Shown: piece by piece, positions 35,127 through 44,345 of the stretch
Numbering within the stretch: the stretch's first letter is position 1
Layout of the letters: every line of letters begins with the position of its first letter
Origin: a virus
IMG/VR virus record: IMGVR_UViG_3300031951_000146
Location: 1-63,262 of that record
DNA: 63,262 bases
Reading direction: 5' to 3' (one strand)
The notes under the pieces: model-generated
Seen by the model: only the letters and a program-made list of their open reading frames with translations
Databases searched by the model: none
What the model was told of the DNA's origin: nothing
Made by a program: the position numbers and the translations under genes

Positions 35127-35174
35127 TTGGATGAATCCTCCGTGATTCGATTAAAGATGGACTGATCGGGCGGG

Positions 35175-36398
35175 TTACTTGAGTCCGCCCTTCTCAGCTA
35201 GTGCGTAAGCCCTTTCCATGATCTTCATGTACTCGGGAGAATCAGGGTCAAGGCCAGCGGCGCTCTGGATGAGTTCTTCAATGGTGTTACCCCCTCGACC
35301 CGCCGGAGGCGGACTCGATTTGACCGGGGCTGCTGCCGTGGAGGAAACCATCTTCGATTGACGGTTGGCTTGAACCTGAGCCGCCCGAGGATCAACCTCG
35401 GACTGGGCACTCTTGGGTGGTTCGTTATTGGGACTAGGCTGAGTGTACCCGTGAGCCGCGTTGTACCGTTCCGCCCACGGGACATACAATCGCATGAGCG
35501 CCTCGTAGGCGTCGGCACTAGGCTCGTTGGCAGCAGCTTGGAACTGGGGCGGAAGAGTCGTAAGGAACTCTTGCCAAGGACTCCAGCCTCGCTGGTCAAC
35601 ATAGTCGATGACTTGAAGAGCACCCGGCACTCGCCGCTCAAGTTCGTACCGCTCCCGCTCAATCGTCAGTTCGGCCTTCTGCTGCTCGAACTCGCGCTTG
35701 AAGTCTAGAATGGAGGGGTCAATAACTGGCTGAGTGGGAGTTGCTCGGTTAGCAATCTCTTCAAGGAAAGCGTCTCGAAGCGTCTTCAGAGAGGTTGCCA
35801 ACTCTGGATCGGTGCGTTCGAGATTTCCAATCTGCTCGTTTAGCGCCTTGAGCTTGGCGTTGTCCGAGTTGACCTGAGCGGGGGTGCGGTTGTCCGACGC
35901 GGGCGGGTTAGCCGGGGTGGACGCTAGCTTGTGCTCAAGCTGTTCACGAGCCTTGCGCTCGTTCTCGTACTTCTCTTTGTAAGCGGTGATCCGCCCGATG
36001 TCACTCTTGTACTTCTGCTCGTGGTACTCTCGCGCTTTGCGCTCTTGGTCAAGACGCTGGAGAACTAGGTCGCGTACTTTCGGGTCAAGAGAAGCGAGCC
36101 AGTCTTCCGTCTCCGAAGTACCGCCTTCCTTGGCGGGTTCTTCCGTAACTGAAGTCGCTTGCTCGGTCGGTTTGGCCTCTTCAGTCTGGGGCGGGGGGGT
36201 TTCCTCGGCCTCGGGTTCTGCGGGCTTCTTGCCGAACAAGGCGTTGATCTCGTTCTCGACAGTGGCGATCTTGTCTTTGTCACCACTCTCTAGGGCTTCG
36301 ATGTAACGGGCTTGTAGCTCTTCGTTAGGATCAGCCTCTAGTTGGTCCGAATTGTACACCTGATCTTCTGAAGTGTCAACAGTTGTGTCTTGACTCAT
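35175..36398 (-). CDS. Scaffolding protein, 407 aa
   Basis: Acidic Glu/Pro-rich N-terminus, long coiled-coil middle (residues about 110-250) and Pro/Ser-rich C-terminal part, typical for a capsid scaffold, directly upstream of the major capsid gene. The first 20 codons contain a consensus promoter sequence on the coding strand (36351-36379). Confidence 0.85.
   Translation of the reverse strand: MSQDTTVDTSEDQVYNSDQLEADPNEELQARYIEALESGDKDKIATVENEINALFGKKPAEPEAEETPPPQTEEAKPTEQATSVTEEPAKEGGTSETEDWLASLDPKVRDLVLQRLDQERKAREYHEQKYKSDIGRITAYKEKYENERKAREQLEHKLASTPANPPASDNRTPAQVNSDNAKLKALNEQIGNLERTDPELATSLKTLRDAFLEEIANRATPTQPVIDPSILDFKREFEQQKAELTIERERYELERRVPGALQVIDYVDQRGWSPWQEFLTTLPPQFQAAANEPSADAYEALMRLYVPWAERYNAAHGYTQPSPNNEPPKSAQSEVDPRAAQVQANRQSKMVSSTAAAPVKSSPPPAGRGGNTIEELIQSAAGLDPDSPEYMKIMERAYALAEKGGLK
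36351..36379 (-). promoter_or_regulatory. Consensus promoter inside the scaffold gene
   Basis: On the minus strand TTGACA (36379-36374), a 17-bp spacer ending AGGTG, and TACAAT (36356-36351), 5 of 6 consensus. It would start transcription inside the scaffold coding region and so drive the major capsid and following genes independently of scaffold. Confidence 0.65.
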
Positions 36399-36448
36399 CT
36401 TGGTAATCTCCTATTTAGGTCGGCCTCTTGGGGCGGACGGATAGCGGG

Positions 36449-36652
36449 TTAAATGTCGCTGATGTGTTTCAGCAGTTCAGAGCAAAGAAGGATACGACCC
36501 CGCATCTTGTCGGATTCCTTTTCGTCCGTGGCCCGAATAAGACCTTGGACAGCTTTGGTGTGTTTATCGAGGATGAGAGCCTCCAGCCATTGAAGACTGG
36601 AGGACTCTTTATCCACGAAGAAGGTAGCGTTTTCTACTCTCTTCTCGGCCAT
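36449..36652 (-). CDS. Hypothetical protein, 67 aa
   Basis: A small charged helical protein between portal and scaffold genes. No recognised motif; a head-assembly role is inferred only from position. Confidence 0.72.
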   Translation of the reverse strand: MAEKRVENATFFVDKESSSLQWLEALILDKHTKAVQGLIRATDEKESDKMRGRILLCSELLKHISDI

Positions 36653-36655
36653 TTG

Positions 36656-38899
36656 TTAAATACCTGATCCGGTGGCAGCTTTGAGTTTCATCTCCTCAAC
36701 AGCCAATAGCCTGTCTTGAGCCTGTGCGTTCTGCCTCATACCCTCAAGGAACTTGTCGGCGTTGATGGTAGCTTGAGACTTCTGCATGTCTGCATAAATC
36801 TCTGCCCGCTTGTGCTCATCGCGCATAGCAAGCTCAGCCATCTTCGCTTGGAGTTCAAGCTGGGCCTGAGTGACACGGGCCTGAGCGTCGAACTTACGGG
36901 CTTCAATTTGCTCAAGCTGTACCAGCTCTTCAAGCCGGAGTTGTTCAGCCTGCTTGGTACTCTCAAACTGGAACTTCTCCCGCTCAAAGGCAAGGCGCTC
37001 GCGTTCCATTTGGACACGATTGTTTTCAATCTCCAGCTTGACCATATTCGGGTCAGGCGGCTGGGGCTGCTGGGCCTTCTGTTCTTGGACTTGAGCGTAC
37101 TCTTGGGGGGTGCGAACAATGCCCACATCCGGCAATCGCATCATGGCAAGGCGAGCCTCGGTCAGTTTGTCAGTGTTGATCCAGTCAGCCATAAGAGGAT
37201 TCTGGCCTGCTTCAATCGACAGCTTCTCAAGGTTGTTGACTTGCATTTGCTTGTTGCGAAGCTCGGTCGAGGATCGGACATCCACCTCGAAGTCAAAGCC
37301 TTGGAACTCAGGACGAAGGTTGTACTGGATGTTCCAATGGTACATACGGTCAATGAGGATTTGGGTGACGTTATCATCCCAGTCCACGTTGAGCATGTCC
37401 GTGACAATCGTGGCTTGCTGTTGCATGATGGCGAGGCCGGTGGCGGAATCAGCACCCGCTTGGGGAGCCGCCATACCTGCCGCAATAGCATTGATCCCAG
37501 ACTCTTCCATCGCCCATTGTTGGGCCATACCAAGAAGAGGACTCAGATTGCCTGAGACGTTGGGGATGATGTACGACTTGAACGCTTGGTCGATGTTCTG
37601 GAGAGTCGAATCGGTAGACTCCCAAATCTTGTGAGGCTGGATTTCCCAGACGTTGTTAACCGGCTTGATGTACTCTCGGTTAATGACGATCTGAGGACCA
37701 CCGGACACTGCCGCGTTATCCAGCAGCATGTGAAGGGTAGCCGTGTGGATGCGCTGGGCATCCTCCATCTCAAGGGGAAGACCAAACCCGAACGGGGAGT
37801 TGGGGTCTTTCAACCAGACCGACGCCATGTACGGTAGCTGGTAAGCCCCGTCAATGACCTCCAGAGAGGCTCGGATGACCTTGCCCATACACACCCACAC
37901 CTCACCGATGTAAGTCTCGTCTAGGCTCTCGTAGGAGGGCTCTAGGCCGAGCATCTTGGCTTGGTCTATTGAGATAGGGCCGTGGTATTCAAGGACGGCG
38001 TACTTGTTCTTGAGGTAGTTCTCGCCCGAATCGGTGAGTGCCGTGACATCGTTGAAGTATTCCTCGTTGTACTCTTGAGGACCAAGCTTCAACAGGCTGA
38101 GGATCACGTCATCCATGAACCCTTCGGACATAGCCAGCTTACGAAGCTGGGTTTTGTTCATCGGGTGGACTTCGATAGCGAACTCGGCATCCCGAATGTC
38201 GTTAACCGACTGGTCGGGGTAGAACATCCACGGGTCTACGCGGTAAACCTCGGGGCGAGGGACTGCCTCAAAGCGGGGAATAGCGACCGGACCACTGGGA
38301 CCGCTCACCATATCGTACATCCGCTTCTTTTGGATGGCGGGGACCGGGCCTTTGAGGATACCCGTACCGTAGATCACCCGATCCTTGATTGCATCTCGGC
38401 ATCGGTCGCCATACTTGGTGGCGGTAAGCTGGTCCTCGATCTCTTTTTCGAGGAGTTCTGCTGCGGAGGCAGCCATTCCGGGGTCAACGTCGGGACGAGC
38501 ACTCGGAACGATGTCCCAGTTCTTGTCTCCACCCGCAAACTGCTGGGACCAAAGCTGGGCAATAGCGGTTGTGCACTTGATCTTGACCAGATTGTGGTCA
38601 GGTCGTACCTTTCCACCTTCGTTACCCGCAATGTTGGGGTTCTTGTTGCGAGCACCCCTCTCTGCGGCTAGGTTTCCGAGGAAGAGGTTGATGGACTTGC
38701 GCCATTGCTCCTCTTTTTGGTTACGATCTGAGGAGGCTTTGGTCCACCGATCCTCGATTTCCCGCGCTAGGTTGCTGAGAGACTGTTCCCGAAGCTGGTT
38801 TTGACGCTCGGCCTCCTCTTGGAGGGCTTGCATCTGTTCCGGGGAGAGTTCAATCTCAGCGACTAGCACGGCGTCAGCAGTCATAGGACCTGCTTCCAT
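36656..38899 (-). CDS. Portal protein, 747 aa
   Basis: It forms the dodecameric DNA gateway. The order terminase, portal, scaffold, capsid is diagnostic, and the sequence shows podoviral portal features: a helical clip and stem region in the middle, and a long C-terminal Gln/Glu/Arg-rich coiled coil (residues about 600-730) that may form a barrel. It starts 12 bases after GGAGG; a second in-frame ATG lies 15 bases further in. It overlaps the terminase gene by 26 bases. Confidence 0.9.
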   Translation of the reverse strand: MEAGPMTADAVLVAEIELSPEQMQALQEEAERQNQLREQSLSNLAREIEDRWTKASSDRNQKEEQWRKSINLFLGNLAAERGARNKNPNIAGNEGGKVRPDHNLVKIKCTTAIAQLWSQQFAGGDKNWDIVPSARPDVDPGMAASAAELLEKEIEDQLTATKYGDRCRDAIKDRVIYGTGILKGPVPAIQKKRMYDMVSGPSGPVAIPRFEAVPRPEVYRVDPWMFYPDQSVNDIRDAEFAIEVHPMNKTQLRKLAMSEGFMDDVILSLLKLGPQEYNEEYFNDVTALTDSGENYLKNKYAVLEYHGPISIDQAKMLGLEPSYESLDETYIGEVWVCMGKVIRASLEVIDGAYQLPYMASVWLKDPNSPFGFGLPLEMEDAQRIHTATLHMLLDNAAVSGGPQIVINREYIKPVNNVWEIQPHKIWESTDSTLQNIDQAFKSYIIPNVSGNLSPLLGMAQQWAMEESGINAIAAGMAAPQAGADSATGLAIMQQQATIVTDMLNVDWDDNVTQILIDRMYHWNIQYNLRPEFQGFDFEVDVRSSTELRNKQMQVNNLEKLSIEAGQNPLMADWINTDKLTEARLAMMRLPDVGIVRTPQEYAQVQEQKAQQPQPPDPNMVKLEIENNRVQMERERLAFEREKFQFESTKQAEQLRLEELVQLEQIEARKFDAQARVTQAQLELQAKMAELAMRDEHKRAEIYADMQKSQATINADKFLEGMRQNAQAQDRLLAVEEMKLKAATGSGI

Positions 38900-40490
38900 A
38901 GTTTGTAGACCCTCCGTGGTAGTTATTGGTTGGGATTGGCTGTGAGCGGGCGTGCTTTAGGGCCATTACTGCGTACCGGAGTGCGTCAAGAAGGTGGTCG
39001 TTTTCCTTTACGACTCGACCCTTTTGATCTCGGCGGTACACAACGTACTCTTTTGCCAGCTCAGACAGGCTTCGGAAGAACTTGAGTCGTCCCGTAGCCA
39101 GCATCTCTTGGATTTGGTAGATGCCTGCCTCAACAGCATTGTCTGCGGGGAAGAGTTTTACCCCTAGCTCTCGGTACAGATTGAACAACTGTTTGCCGTC
39201 TACCTGAGAACGTCCTCGGGAAGCTGGGTCAATAGCTACAGGAATCCAATCTCCACGTCCTTTTACCGCACTTGCGTGGATGAGAGGCTCAGCTTGGCCT
39301 CGCTTGTACTCAGAATAGACCACAACCTCTTTGGTGTCAGGGTTCTGAGCTAGCCAGATAGAAGCTGTGTTGTTCCAGCCTACGTCCATTCCCGCTACTT
39401 TCTTCCAGTGAGCTGGGATGTCAAAGTCTTTGACGAGGATTTCCTCAAGCGGGATGGTGTAGATCGTACCTGATCCCATCGAAGGGAGGCCCTTTGAGCG
39501 AGACTCTTTCAAGTGGGGAGGGGTAGCATCGAGCATACGTCGCTTGGCGTCTTCGGTAAGCCAAACGGCATCATCCCATCCCGCCACAATCACGGCTTTG
39601 GAGACGTTCTCGTTCTTCTTGATCTGGTCAATCTCGCCTCGTCGCAGAGCCTCCTTGGCTTTCTCTTCCTCGTCCTCTCGGGAGAGCTTGACAATACCCG
39701 GAACTTCAGACCCACGGGGCAGGAAGTCAGCGTTGTTGTAGAAGGACAACACAAGGGGAGTCAAGCCAGCAAGGGGGGTGGCCGTCACGTAGATGATGCC
39801 GTTGGTAGTCATCGTACGGAGGTAGCACTCTGAGTAAATATCGGCAGGAGGAAGCTCGTCCATCCAGATGAAGTCCTTTTGCGTACCGTAGAACGACACG
39901 ATACCCTGCTCTGAGGACTTAAAGCCGAGGCGGCTAGTGCCACCCGAGGAGTGCTTGACTAGAACGTAGTCAACCGCTCCGCCTGAGTTGGGGCGATAGA
40001 CCACCTTCTCAATATGGTCAGCGGGAATCATACCTGTGCCGATCTTACCGACATCGCCCAGCAGCTCTTTCTGGATAATGTCTCGACAGGTTTCCTTGTT
40101 GTCGCCGACTGCCCAGCCGTCTGTCGGTTTGTCAAACTTCCGACCGGGCCACCACGAAGGATAGTCTCCGAGGAGATGGCACGCCGTCTGGAAAGCTCCG
40201 GCAATCGTCTTACCGCATCGGTTAGCTGCGGAAAAGTACGTTTCTTGGTACTGGAACGAAGATGAGAAGAACGCCTTGTGTTTGGGAAGATTCTCGATCC
40301 CATAGGGGGTGCCCGGCACGAACCACCGAACCCAGCCGGAGACACGCTCAACAGCTTTTTGGTTCTCGATGGCTTGGAGAATTTCCAGCGCCTTTTCTAC
40401 TTGCTCATCAATCGTCAAGTCAAGTTTCAAGTTCTCCACATCGAGGTCGTCATCAGAGAACGAGAACGTCATCGTGTCCTTATTCACCAT
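38874..40490 (-). CDS. Terminase large subunit
   Basis: This packaging motor and nuclease is 538 aa. Walker A is AANRCGKT (88-95), Walker B with catalytic Glu is FIWMDE (207-212), and a motif III-like VTATP follows. The nuclease domain begins near GMDVGW (Asp369), with further acids in AIDPASRG and HLLDALRYA. ATG follows GAGGAG by 7 bases and overlaps the small subunit gene by 11. The Gly/Ser/Asn-rich C-terminus could contact the portal. Confidence 0.95.
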   Translation of the reverse strand: MVNKDTMTFSFSDDDLDVENLKLDLTIDEQVEKALEILQAIENQKAVERVSGWVRWFVPGTPYGIENLPKHKAFFSSSFQYQETYFSAANRCGKTIAGAFQTACHLLGDYPSWWPGRKFDKPTDGWAVGDNKETCRDIIQKELLGDVGKIGTGMIPADHIEKVVYRPNSGGAVDYVLVKHSSGGTSRLGFKSSEQGIVSFYGTQKDFIWMDELPPADIYSECYLRTMTTNGIIYVTATPLAGLTPLVLSFYNNADFLPRGSEVPGIVKLSREDEEEKAKEALRRGEIDQIKKNENVSKAVIVAGWDDAVWLTEDAKRRMLDATPPHLKESRSKGLPSMGSGTIYTIPLEEILVKDFDIPAHWKKVAGMDVGWNNTASIWLAQNPDTKEVVVYSEYKRGQAEPLIHASAVKGRGDWIPVAIDPASRGRSQVDGKQLFNLYRELGVKLFPADNAVEAGIYQIQEMLATGRLKFFRSLSELAKEYVVYRRDQKGRVVKENDHLLDALRYAVMALKHARSQPIPTNNYHGGSTNYGSRSYDC

Positions 40491-40896
40491 TGGTAGACTC
40501 CTCGTTGGTCAACTGCTTGACCTTTGCATGGGGAAGAAGCTCGGGAAGATACGACTCCAGCTTCTTGAGCAACTCCTCTTTAGACATCTCAGCGTTGACG
40601 TTGAGTGCCTTGGTATTTTGGTCAACCTTCTGGGACCACCCAAACATATTCTGCATGCGGGTGTTGAAGAGGGTTGTATTGAAATCTTTGTTTTGAAGGT
40701 TAACCCGGCTTTGCTCAAGGTTCCAAGCCTCGGCGTAGTCGTTCCCCTTTTCAATCAGGTCACGGAAAATGGGGTTAACCGCCTTCATCTTTTCAAACTG
40801 ACGTTTGGTGATCTCCAGTTCTCGGCACACCTCAACGTCACTGTAGCCTTGTTTGTATAGCTCAATGATCTGAGCCGCTGTCAAGTCCTTTGCCAC
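40480..40896 (-). CDS. Terminase small subunit
   Basis: An N-terminal helix-turn-helix (TAAQIIELYKQGYSDVEVCR, then LEITKRQFEKM) for DNA binding is followed by a helical oligomerisation region, in 138 aa. The GTG start follows AAGGAG by 9 bases. It overlaps the large-subunit gene, the standard terminase pair. Confidence 0.87.
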   Translation of the reverse strand: MAKDLTAAQIIELYKQGYSDVEVCRELEITKRQFEKMKAVNPIFRDLIEKGNDYAEAWNLEQSRVNLQNKDFNTTLFNTRMQNMFGWSQKVDQNTKALNVNAEMSKEELLKKLESYLPELLPHAKVKQLTNEESTNGE

Positions 40897-40920
40897 CGCT
40901 CGATCTCCTTGTTGAGACGA

Positions 40921-40952
40921 CCGAGGACGAGGAGTGCTAATCCTCGCCTCGG
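40921..40952 (-). promoter_or_regulatory. Strong stem-loop upstream of terminase genes
   Basis: A 12-bp stem with a single bulge (ccgagg-a-cgagga paired with tcctcg-cctcgg, 7-base loop) lies in the 74-base gap before the small terminase gene. No T run follows on either strand, so it looks like a processing or translational control structure rather than a terminator. Confidence 0.7.
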
Positions 40953-40970
40953 CAACTTTCCGTGTTCTTC

Positions 40971-41378
40971 TTAACCCAGCTTGTTCACAACCCCCGAGAA
41001 CTCCAAGATCGCCGGAGGCGGCGGGGAGAACTGCGGAGAGGGGTACACGATAAGGGAGTTGATAAGCGCCTTGTACTGGAGCTTACCGTTCCCGATGTCC
41101 GTGAACTCAATCGTACCGGCATCCGATTCGATCTTGTTTCGGATGCTGTCCATGAAACCCGTAGCCCGTGTCTCGGTAAGCTGGAAGAAACCCGTTGTTC
41201 GTGGAGCCGCACCAACCAACCAAACCTGACCACCCCGCTCGTTGTGCGTATAGATCGCAACCGAGTGGGTTTCCTCCCCGAAGTTGTCAATGAAGACACC
41301 CCAACCCGATTTCTCAGGGTTGTAGTAGACGCCGCTCAGATCAAGCGTCGGGGGAGTTCGTGATTTATTACGAGCCAT
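40971..41378 (-). CDS. Beta-rich protein of unknown role, 135 aa
   Basis: The N-terminal half (SGVYYNPEKSGWGVFI, then SVAIYTHNERGGQVWLVGA) resembles repeat units (LSGxWYDPxxSGxG..., AxWFTYxxxGxQxWLxG) of bacterial secreted and cell-surface proteins. A single such unit in a phage, between endolysin and terminase, may contact the host surface or a virion part. ATG follows AAGAGGTG. Confidence 0.72.
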   Translation of the reverse strand: MARNKSRTPPTLDLSGVYYNPEKSGWGVFIDNFGEETHSVAIYTHNERGGQVWLVGAAPRTTGFFQLTETRATGFMDSIRNKIESDAGTIEFTDIGNGKLQYKALINSLIVYPSPQFSPPPPAILEFSGVVNKLG

Positions 41379-41505
41379 TTTTCACCTCTTTCGTAATTAC
41401 GAGTTGATGGGGTTGAGCGGTAAGGTGCTTTAGTTGACCGAACACTTGCTCAGGGTGGGCGACCAACAGATACGGATCACCTCCTTGGGTTGTGCCACCT
41501 ACTTA

Positions 41506-42249
41506 CTAATCTCCCTTCTTCAGCATGTACCAGATTGCAAGAAGGGAGACACCTACAAACAGCATTCCGAGATACTTGTTGAAACTTGCAAGGGGAGCGA
41601 CCGCGTCCCTTACCTGCTCTACTTGGGAGACTTGGGAAAGGGCACCGGCTGTCGCTGCGACTCCGCCTGCGACCTTGGCTTTGGAGCTGGAGTCGGGCGG
41701 GGTAGCGGGCTCCACGTTGCTATAGGCGGGGGTAGGGAGGTTCGGGACCAGTTCTTCGGCATCGATCTTTTCCTCCTTTGTCATCGCCTGAGTTCCACGA
41801 AGGAACAAAGCCGCCTCATCGGCTCGCCTGTTTGTCAGCCCTCTGTTAGGACGAAGCTGCTTGGTAACAGGGTCTGTCTCTTTGTTCCACCTTATAAACT
41901 GGGCGTGAGCGCCCTCATAGTCCCCGCTATTGAGCTTCCTCAAGAGCGTTGAAGAAGAGAAGCGGGGGATGCCGATGTTGTAACAAAGGCTGAGAATAGC
42001 GGTCTGCTGGTCTGGAGTCGTAGGCACTTTGACTAGACGATTGCACTCCTCTATGTCGCGGAGGATGTACTCTCTTGCCAACCTCGCAGATTCCGCCTCT
42101 GTGATAACATTGCCCTCAAACGCATACCGAGGGTCTGTAATACCACGTCCAATTGTCCATTTTCCAACCGTGTCTCGATAGGCTCGAAGGACGTTGCCCT
42201 CGTGCTTTGAGATAAAATCAAATATCTCTGGTCTGTATACGAAGTTCAT
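41506..42249 (-). CDS. Lysozyme-type endolysin with C-terminal membrane segment
   Basis: This is a muramidase of the T4-lysozyme (GH24) type. Glu17, Asp26 and Thr32 in HEGNVLRAYRD...KWTIGRG have the exact 9- and 15-residue spacing of T4 E11/D20/T26. The catalytic domain fills about residues 1-155. A Pro/Ser/Ala linker follows, and the C-terminus is a transmembrane helix (about 222-241, YLGMLFVGVSLLAIWYML) ending KKGD. C-terminal anchoring is unusual for a phage lysozyme and may control release. ATG at 42249 is preferred to a TTG at 42252. Confidence 0.88.
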   Translation of the reverse strand: MNFVYRPEIFDFISKHEGNVLRAYRDTVGKWTIGRGITDPRYAFEGNVITEAESARLAREYILRDIEECNRLVKVPTTPDQQTAILSLCYNIGIPRFSSSTLLRKLNSGDYEGAHAQFIRWNKETDPVTKQLRPNRGLTNRRADEAALFLRGTQAMTKEEKIDAEELVPNLPTPAYSNVEPATPPDSSSKAKVAGGVAATAGALSQVSQVEQVRDAVAPLASFNKYLGMLFVGVSLLAIWYMLKKGD

Positions 42250-42258
42250 CAAAGTCCT

Positions 42259-42960
42259 TTAAGTGAGTTCAGCGCCCCACTTCGCGGCAGTAAATCCCGT
42301 AGGCACGGTCCCGGTTGTGCTGGCGGCATCTCCGTGAAGGATTGCCCTGCGAGCAGATGTCGCGCCGGATCGGACAATAGATGCGCCGACGCACACCCAG
42401 AAGGAGGCTATCGCAACGCTTCTGACGTAAGAGGGAGTAGTATTCGCGACAGGATCGCCACCGCCATACCAAGCACCACCAGATTGCCTAATCCAGAACC
42501 GATATTCAGAGATACCGCCAGAGGGCGGGACGATTCTTACCGCCATTTCAACTGTGATAGCGTTACCCGAAGCCCCTGTGATGTTGGGGTTTCCCGCTCG
42601 GTAAAGGGTGCCGGTGTTCGCCCAGATGCCCGCGCTACCGTCAGATGTTGTGCCAGACCCCACCCAACCAGCAGCGCCGCCGGGGAAGTTAGCGGTCGGA
42701 GAAGACCGACTCACGGCAGCCAAGCCAACTACGCCGTTCTCACCGCCACTTGCTTCGATGACCCCGGAGTAATACCCAAGGTCTTGCACCTCTCGCGAGG
42801 ACACGGCGTTTGCGTACGTCCCTACCGCGCCAGTGTTAGCAGTCAAGATCAGGTTTGATCCTGAAAGAACAGTGGGAGTCGATTGGTATTTAGTCAGCGG
42901 GGACCAAGTGGCGGTTAAAACAACAGAGGCTATCTTTCTTGCCGGTATACCTAGAATCAT
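42259..42960 (-). CDS. Tail fibre-associated protein, SPRY-like beta domain
   Basis: A 233-residue beta protein in which GWVGSGTTSDGSAGIWANTG and later WIRQSGGAWYGGGDP resemble the SPRY-like lectin folds found in phage tail fibres. It overlaps the upstream fibre gene by 4 bases. Receptor binding is the likely role; the family is not certain. Confidence 0.7.
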   Translation of the reverse strand: MILGIPARKIASVVLTATWSPLTKYQSTPTVLSGSNLILTANTGAVGTYANAVSSREVQDLGYYSGVIEASGGENGVVGLAAVSRSSPTANFPGGAAGWVGSGTTSDGSAGIWANTGTLYRAGNPNITGASGNAITVEMAVRIVPPSGGISEYRFWIRQSGGAWYGGGDPVANTTPSYVRSVAIASFWVCVGASIVRSGATSARRAILHGDAASTTGTVPTGFTAAKWGAELT

Positions 42961-44024
42961 GTCGTTGCCCCAAACACGTCGAACTCAGTGCTTGCCACTT
43001 GCTTGACGGTCACAGTGCCCCCCGGAGGGACAATAAGCGTACCACCAGCCGGTGCATTAAGAGTTGTGCTACTAGGGGTAAGAGTCAAGTTGTTAGCCCC
43101 CACATTCCGAATATGAAACTCTTGGCCTACAACGTTCAAACCAGTTCCAAAGGTGGCTGTCTTTGCCGAGTCAGAAGTGAATCGGATGTACCGACCAGCG
43201 TCCCCGTTAGCCATTGCTCGGGAGGTTCCGCTTTCAGTCACCACAGTAGCCGGCACATCCGTGTCGGTAAGCGTTATAGCCCCCGTCCGGGTGTTAACCG
43301 ATGTGACTGGGAACGGAACATCGCCCGACCCGAGAAGAGAGGTGCTTCCTACGGTCCTGATGTTCGTACCCGAGACAAGGGTATCTTGTTTGGTGGAAGG
43401 ATTGAACGTACCCGTGTGCCAAACGTCTTGGAGGGTTGACCCATCAAAATACCGGGGCGAGCTTTTGTCGTTTTCAACCTGAAGGAACTTGTTAGTCAGC
43501 CCTCGGTTGGTGTTAAGACGGACGATGCACGACGTGCTTCCGTTCGACTCAAGCTCAACTCCGGCAATCAACCCCGAGATGGGATTGTAGCTCATCGAAG
43601 AGATTGTGGACAGCCCAACAACAGCTTCGGCTATTGAGGAATTACCACCAAACTCGTAGCCGTTAGTGCTTTGAGGTAGGCTACCTGTGGAGTCCCAAGT
43701 GAACCCTGACGTACCTCCAAAGGCACCCGAGTCGTTCCATTGGAACTGGCCCGAGGAGCCTCCCGGAGAGCCACTCCCTCCGCTGATTGTGATGTTCCCC
43801 GGACCCTTGAGAGACTCCCCGTTGATAGTCTTGAGAGGGTGGTTCTCCCAAGTGTCGTTCGAGAAGTTGTAGAAGATCGTGTCGTTGTCGTCTGGGTTGA
43901 GAACGTCTACGTCAGTCAAGCCGTCAAAGCTGACTTGATCGAAAGCATCCTCGGCCAACTTACGCAACGACACCTCTTCGCGAGTGTCCCAGATGTCCAG
44001 CTTTGATTTAGGGATTCGAGCCAT
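42957..44024 (-). CDS. Tail fibre protein, 355 aa
   Basis: A short virion-attachment-like N-terminus (about 60 aa) leads into Gly/Ser/Thr/Asn-rich beta repeats, then TSVNTRTGAITLTDTDVP, a motif common in tail fibres. Coupled by ATGA to the SPRY-like gene. It would mediate host recognition. Confidence 0.8.
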   Translation of the reverse strand: MARIPKSKLDIWDTREEVSLRKLAEDAFDQVSFDGLTDVDVLNPDDNDTIFYNFSNDTWENHPLKTINGESLKGPGNITISGGSGSPGGSSGQFQWNDSGAFGGTSGFTWDSTGSLPQSTNGYEFGGNSSIAEAVVGLSTISSMSYNPISGLIAGVELESNGSTSCIVRLNTNRGLTNKFLQVENDKSSPRYFDGSTLQDVWHTGTFNPSTKQDTLVSGTNIRTVGSTSLLGSGDVPFPVTSVNTRTGAITLTDTDVPATVVTESGTSRAMANGDAGRYIRFTSDSAKTATFGTGLNVVGQEFHIRNVGANNLTLTPSSTTLNAPAGGTLIVPPGGTVTVKQVASTEFDVFGATT

Positions 44025-44077
44025 AGTTGTTATCTAGTCCCTCCGTGGACGTGGGTTAAACTCTCTTAGGTGCGTAC

Positions 44078-44272
44078 TTACAGGACCGGCGGCTGGTAGT
44101 TCGTATCGGTGACACCCGCGTCGGCGTTGAGCTTCGTGGCAAGGGTAGCACCCCAAGCACGAATCGTTTCGATGTTAAGCATCACTTCCTCGAAGGCTCG
44201 CTTTAGTTCGAGGGCCTTGTCGGAATCGCCTTGGGCGTAGAAGGTGTAGGTCTTGGGATCGAAAGCAGGCAT
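44078..44272 (-). CDS. Small helical protein, 64 aa
   Basis: One long helix (residues about 17-50) with a short N-terminal beta stretch. Directly behind a promoter and before the tail fibre gene. Function unknown. Confidence 0.72.
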   Translation of the reverse strand: MPAFDPKTYTFYAQGDSDKALELKRAFEEVMLNIETIRAWGATLATKLNADAGVTDTNYQPPVL

Positions 44273-44316
44273 GGTGTTTTAGTCTCCTCTGGTGTGGGGT
44301 GGGTACAACGTGGGCG

Positions 44317-44345
44317 AGTTTACACCTAATCGGAAGGAGAGTCAA
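44317..44345 (-). promoter_or_regulatory. Sigma70-like promoter before fibre/lysis/capsid genes
   Basis: On the minus strand TTGACT (44345-44340), a 17-bp spacer ending AGGTG, and TAAACT (44322-44317). It shares the GGTG-TA junction with the promoters at 46615 and 36351. Transcription would begin near 44310 and enter the 64-aa gene and tail fibre gene. Confidence 0.65.
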
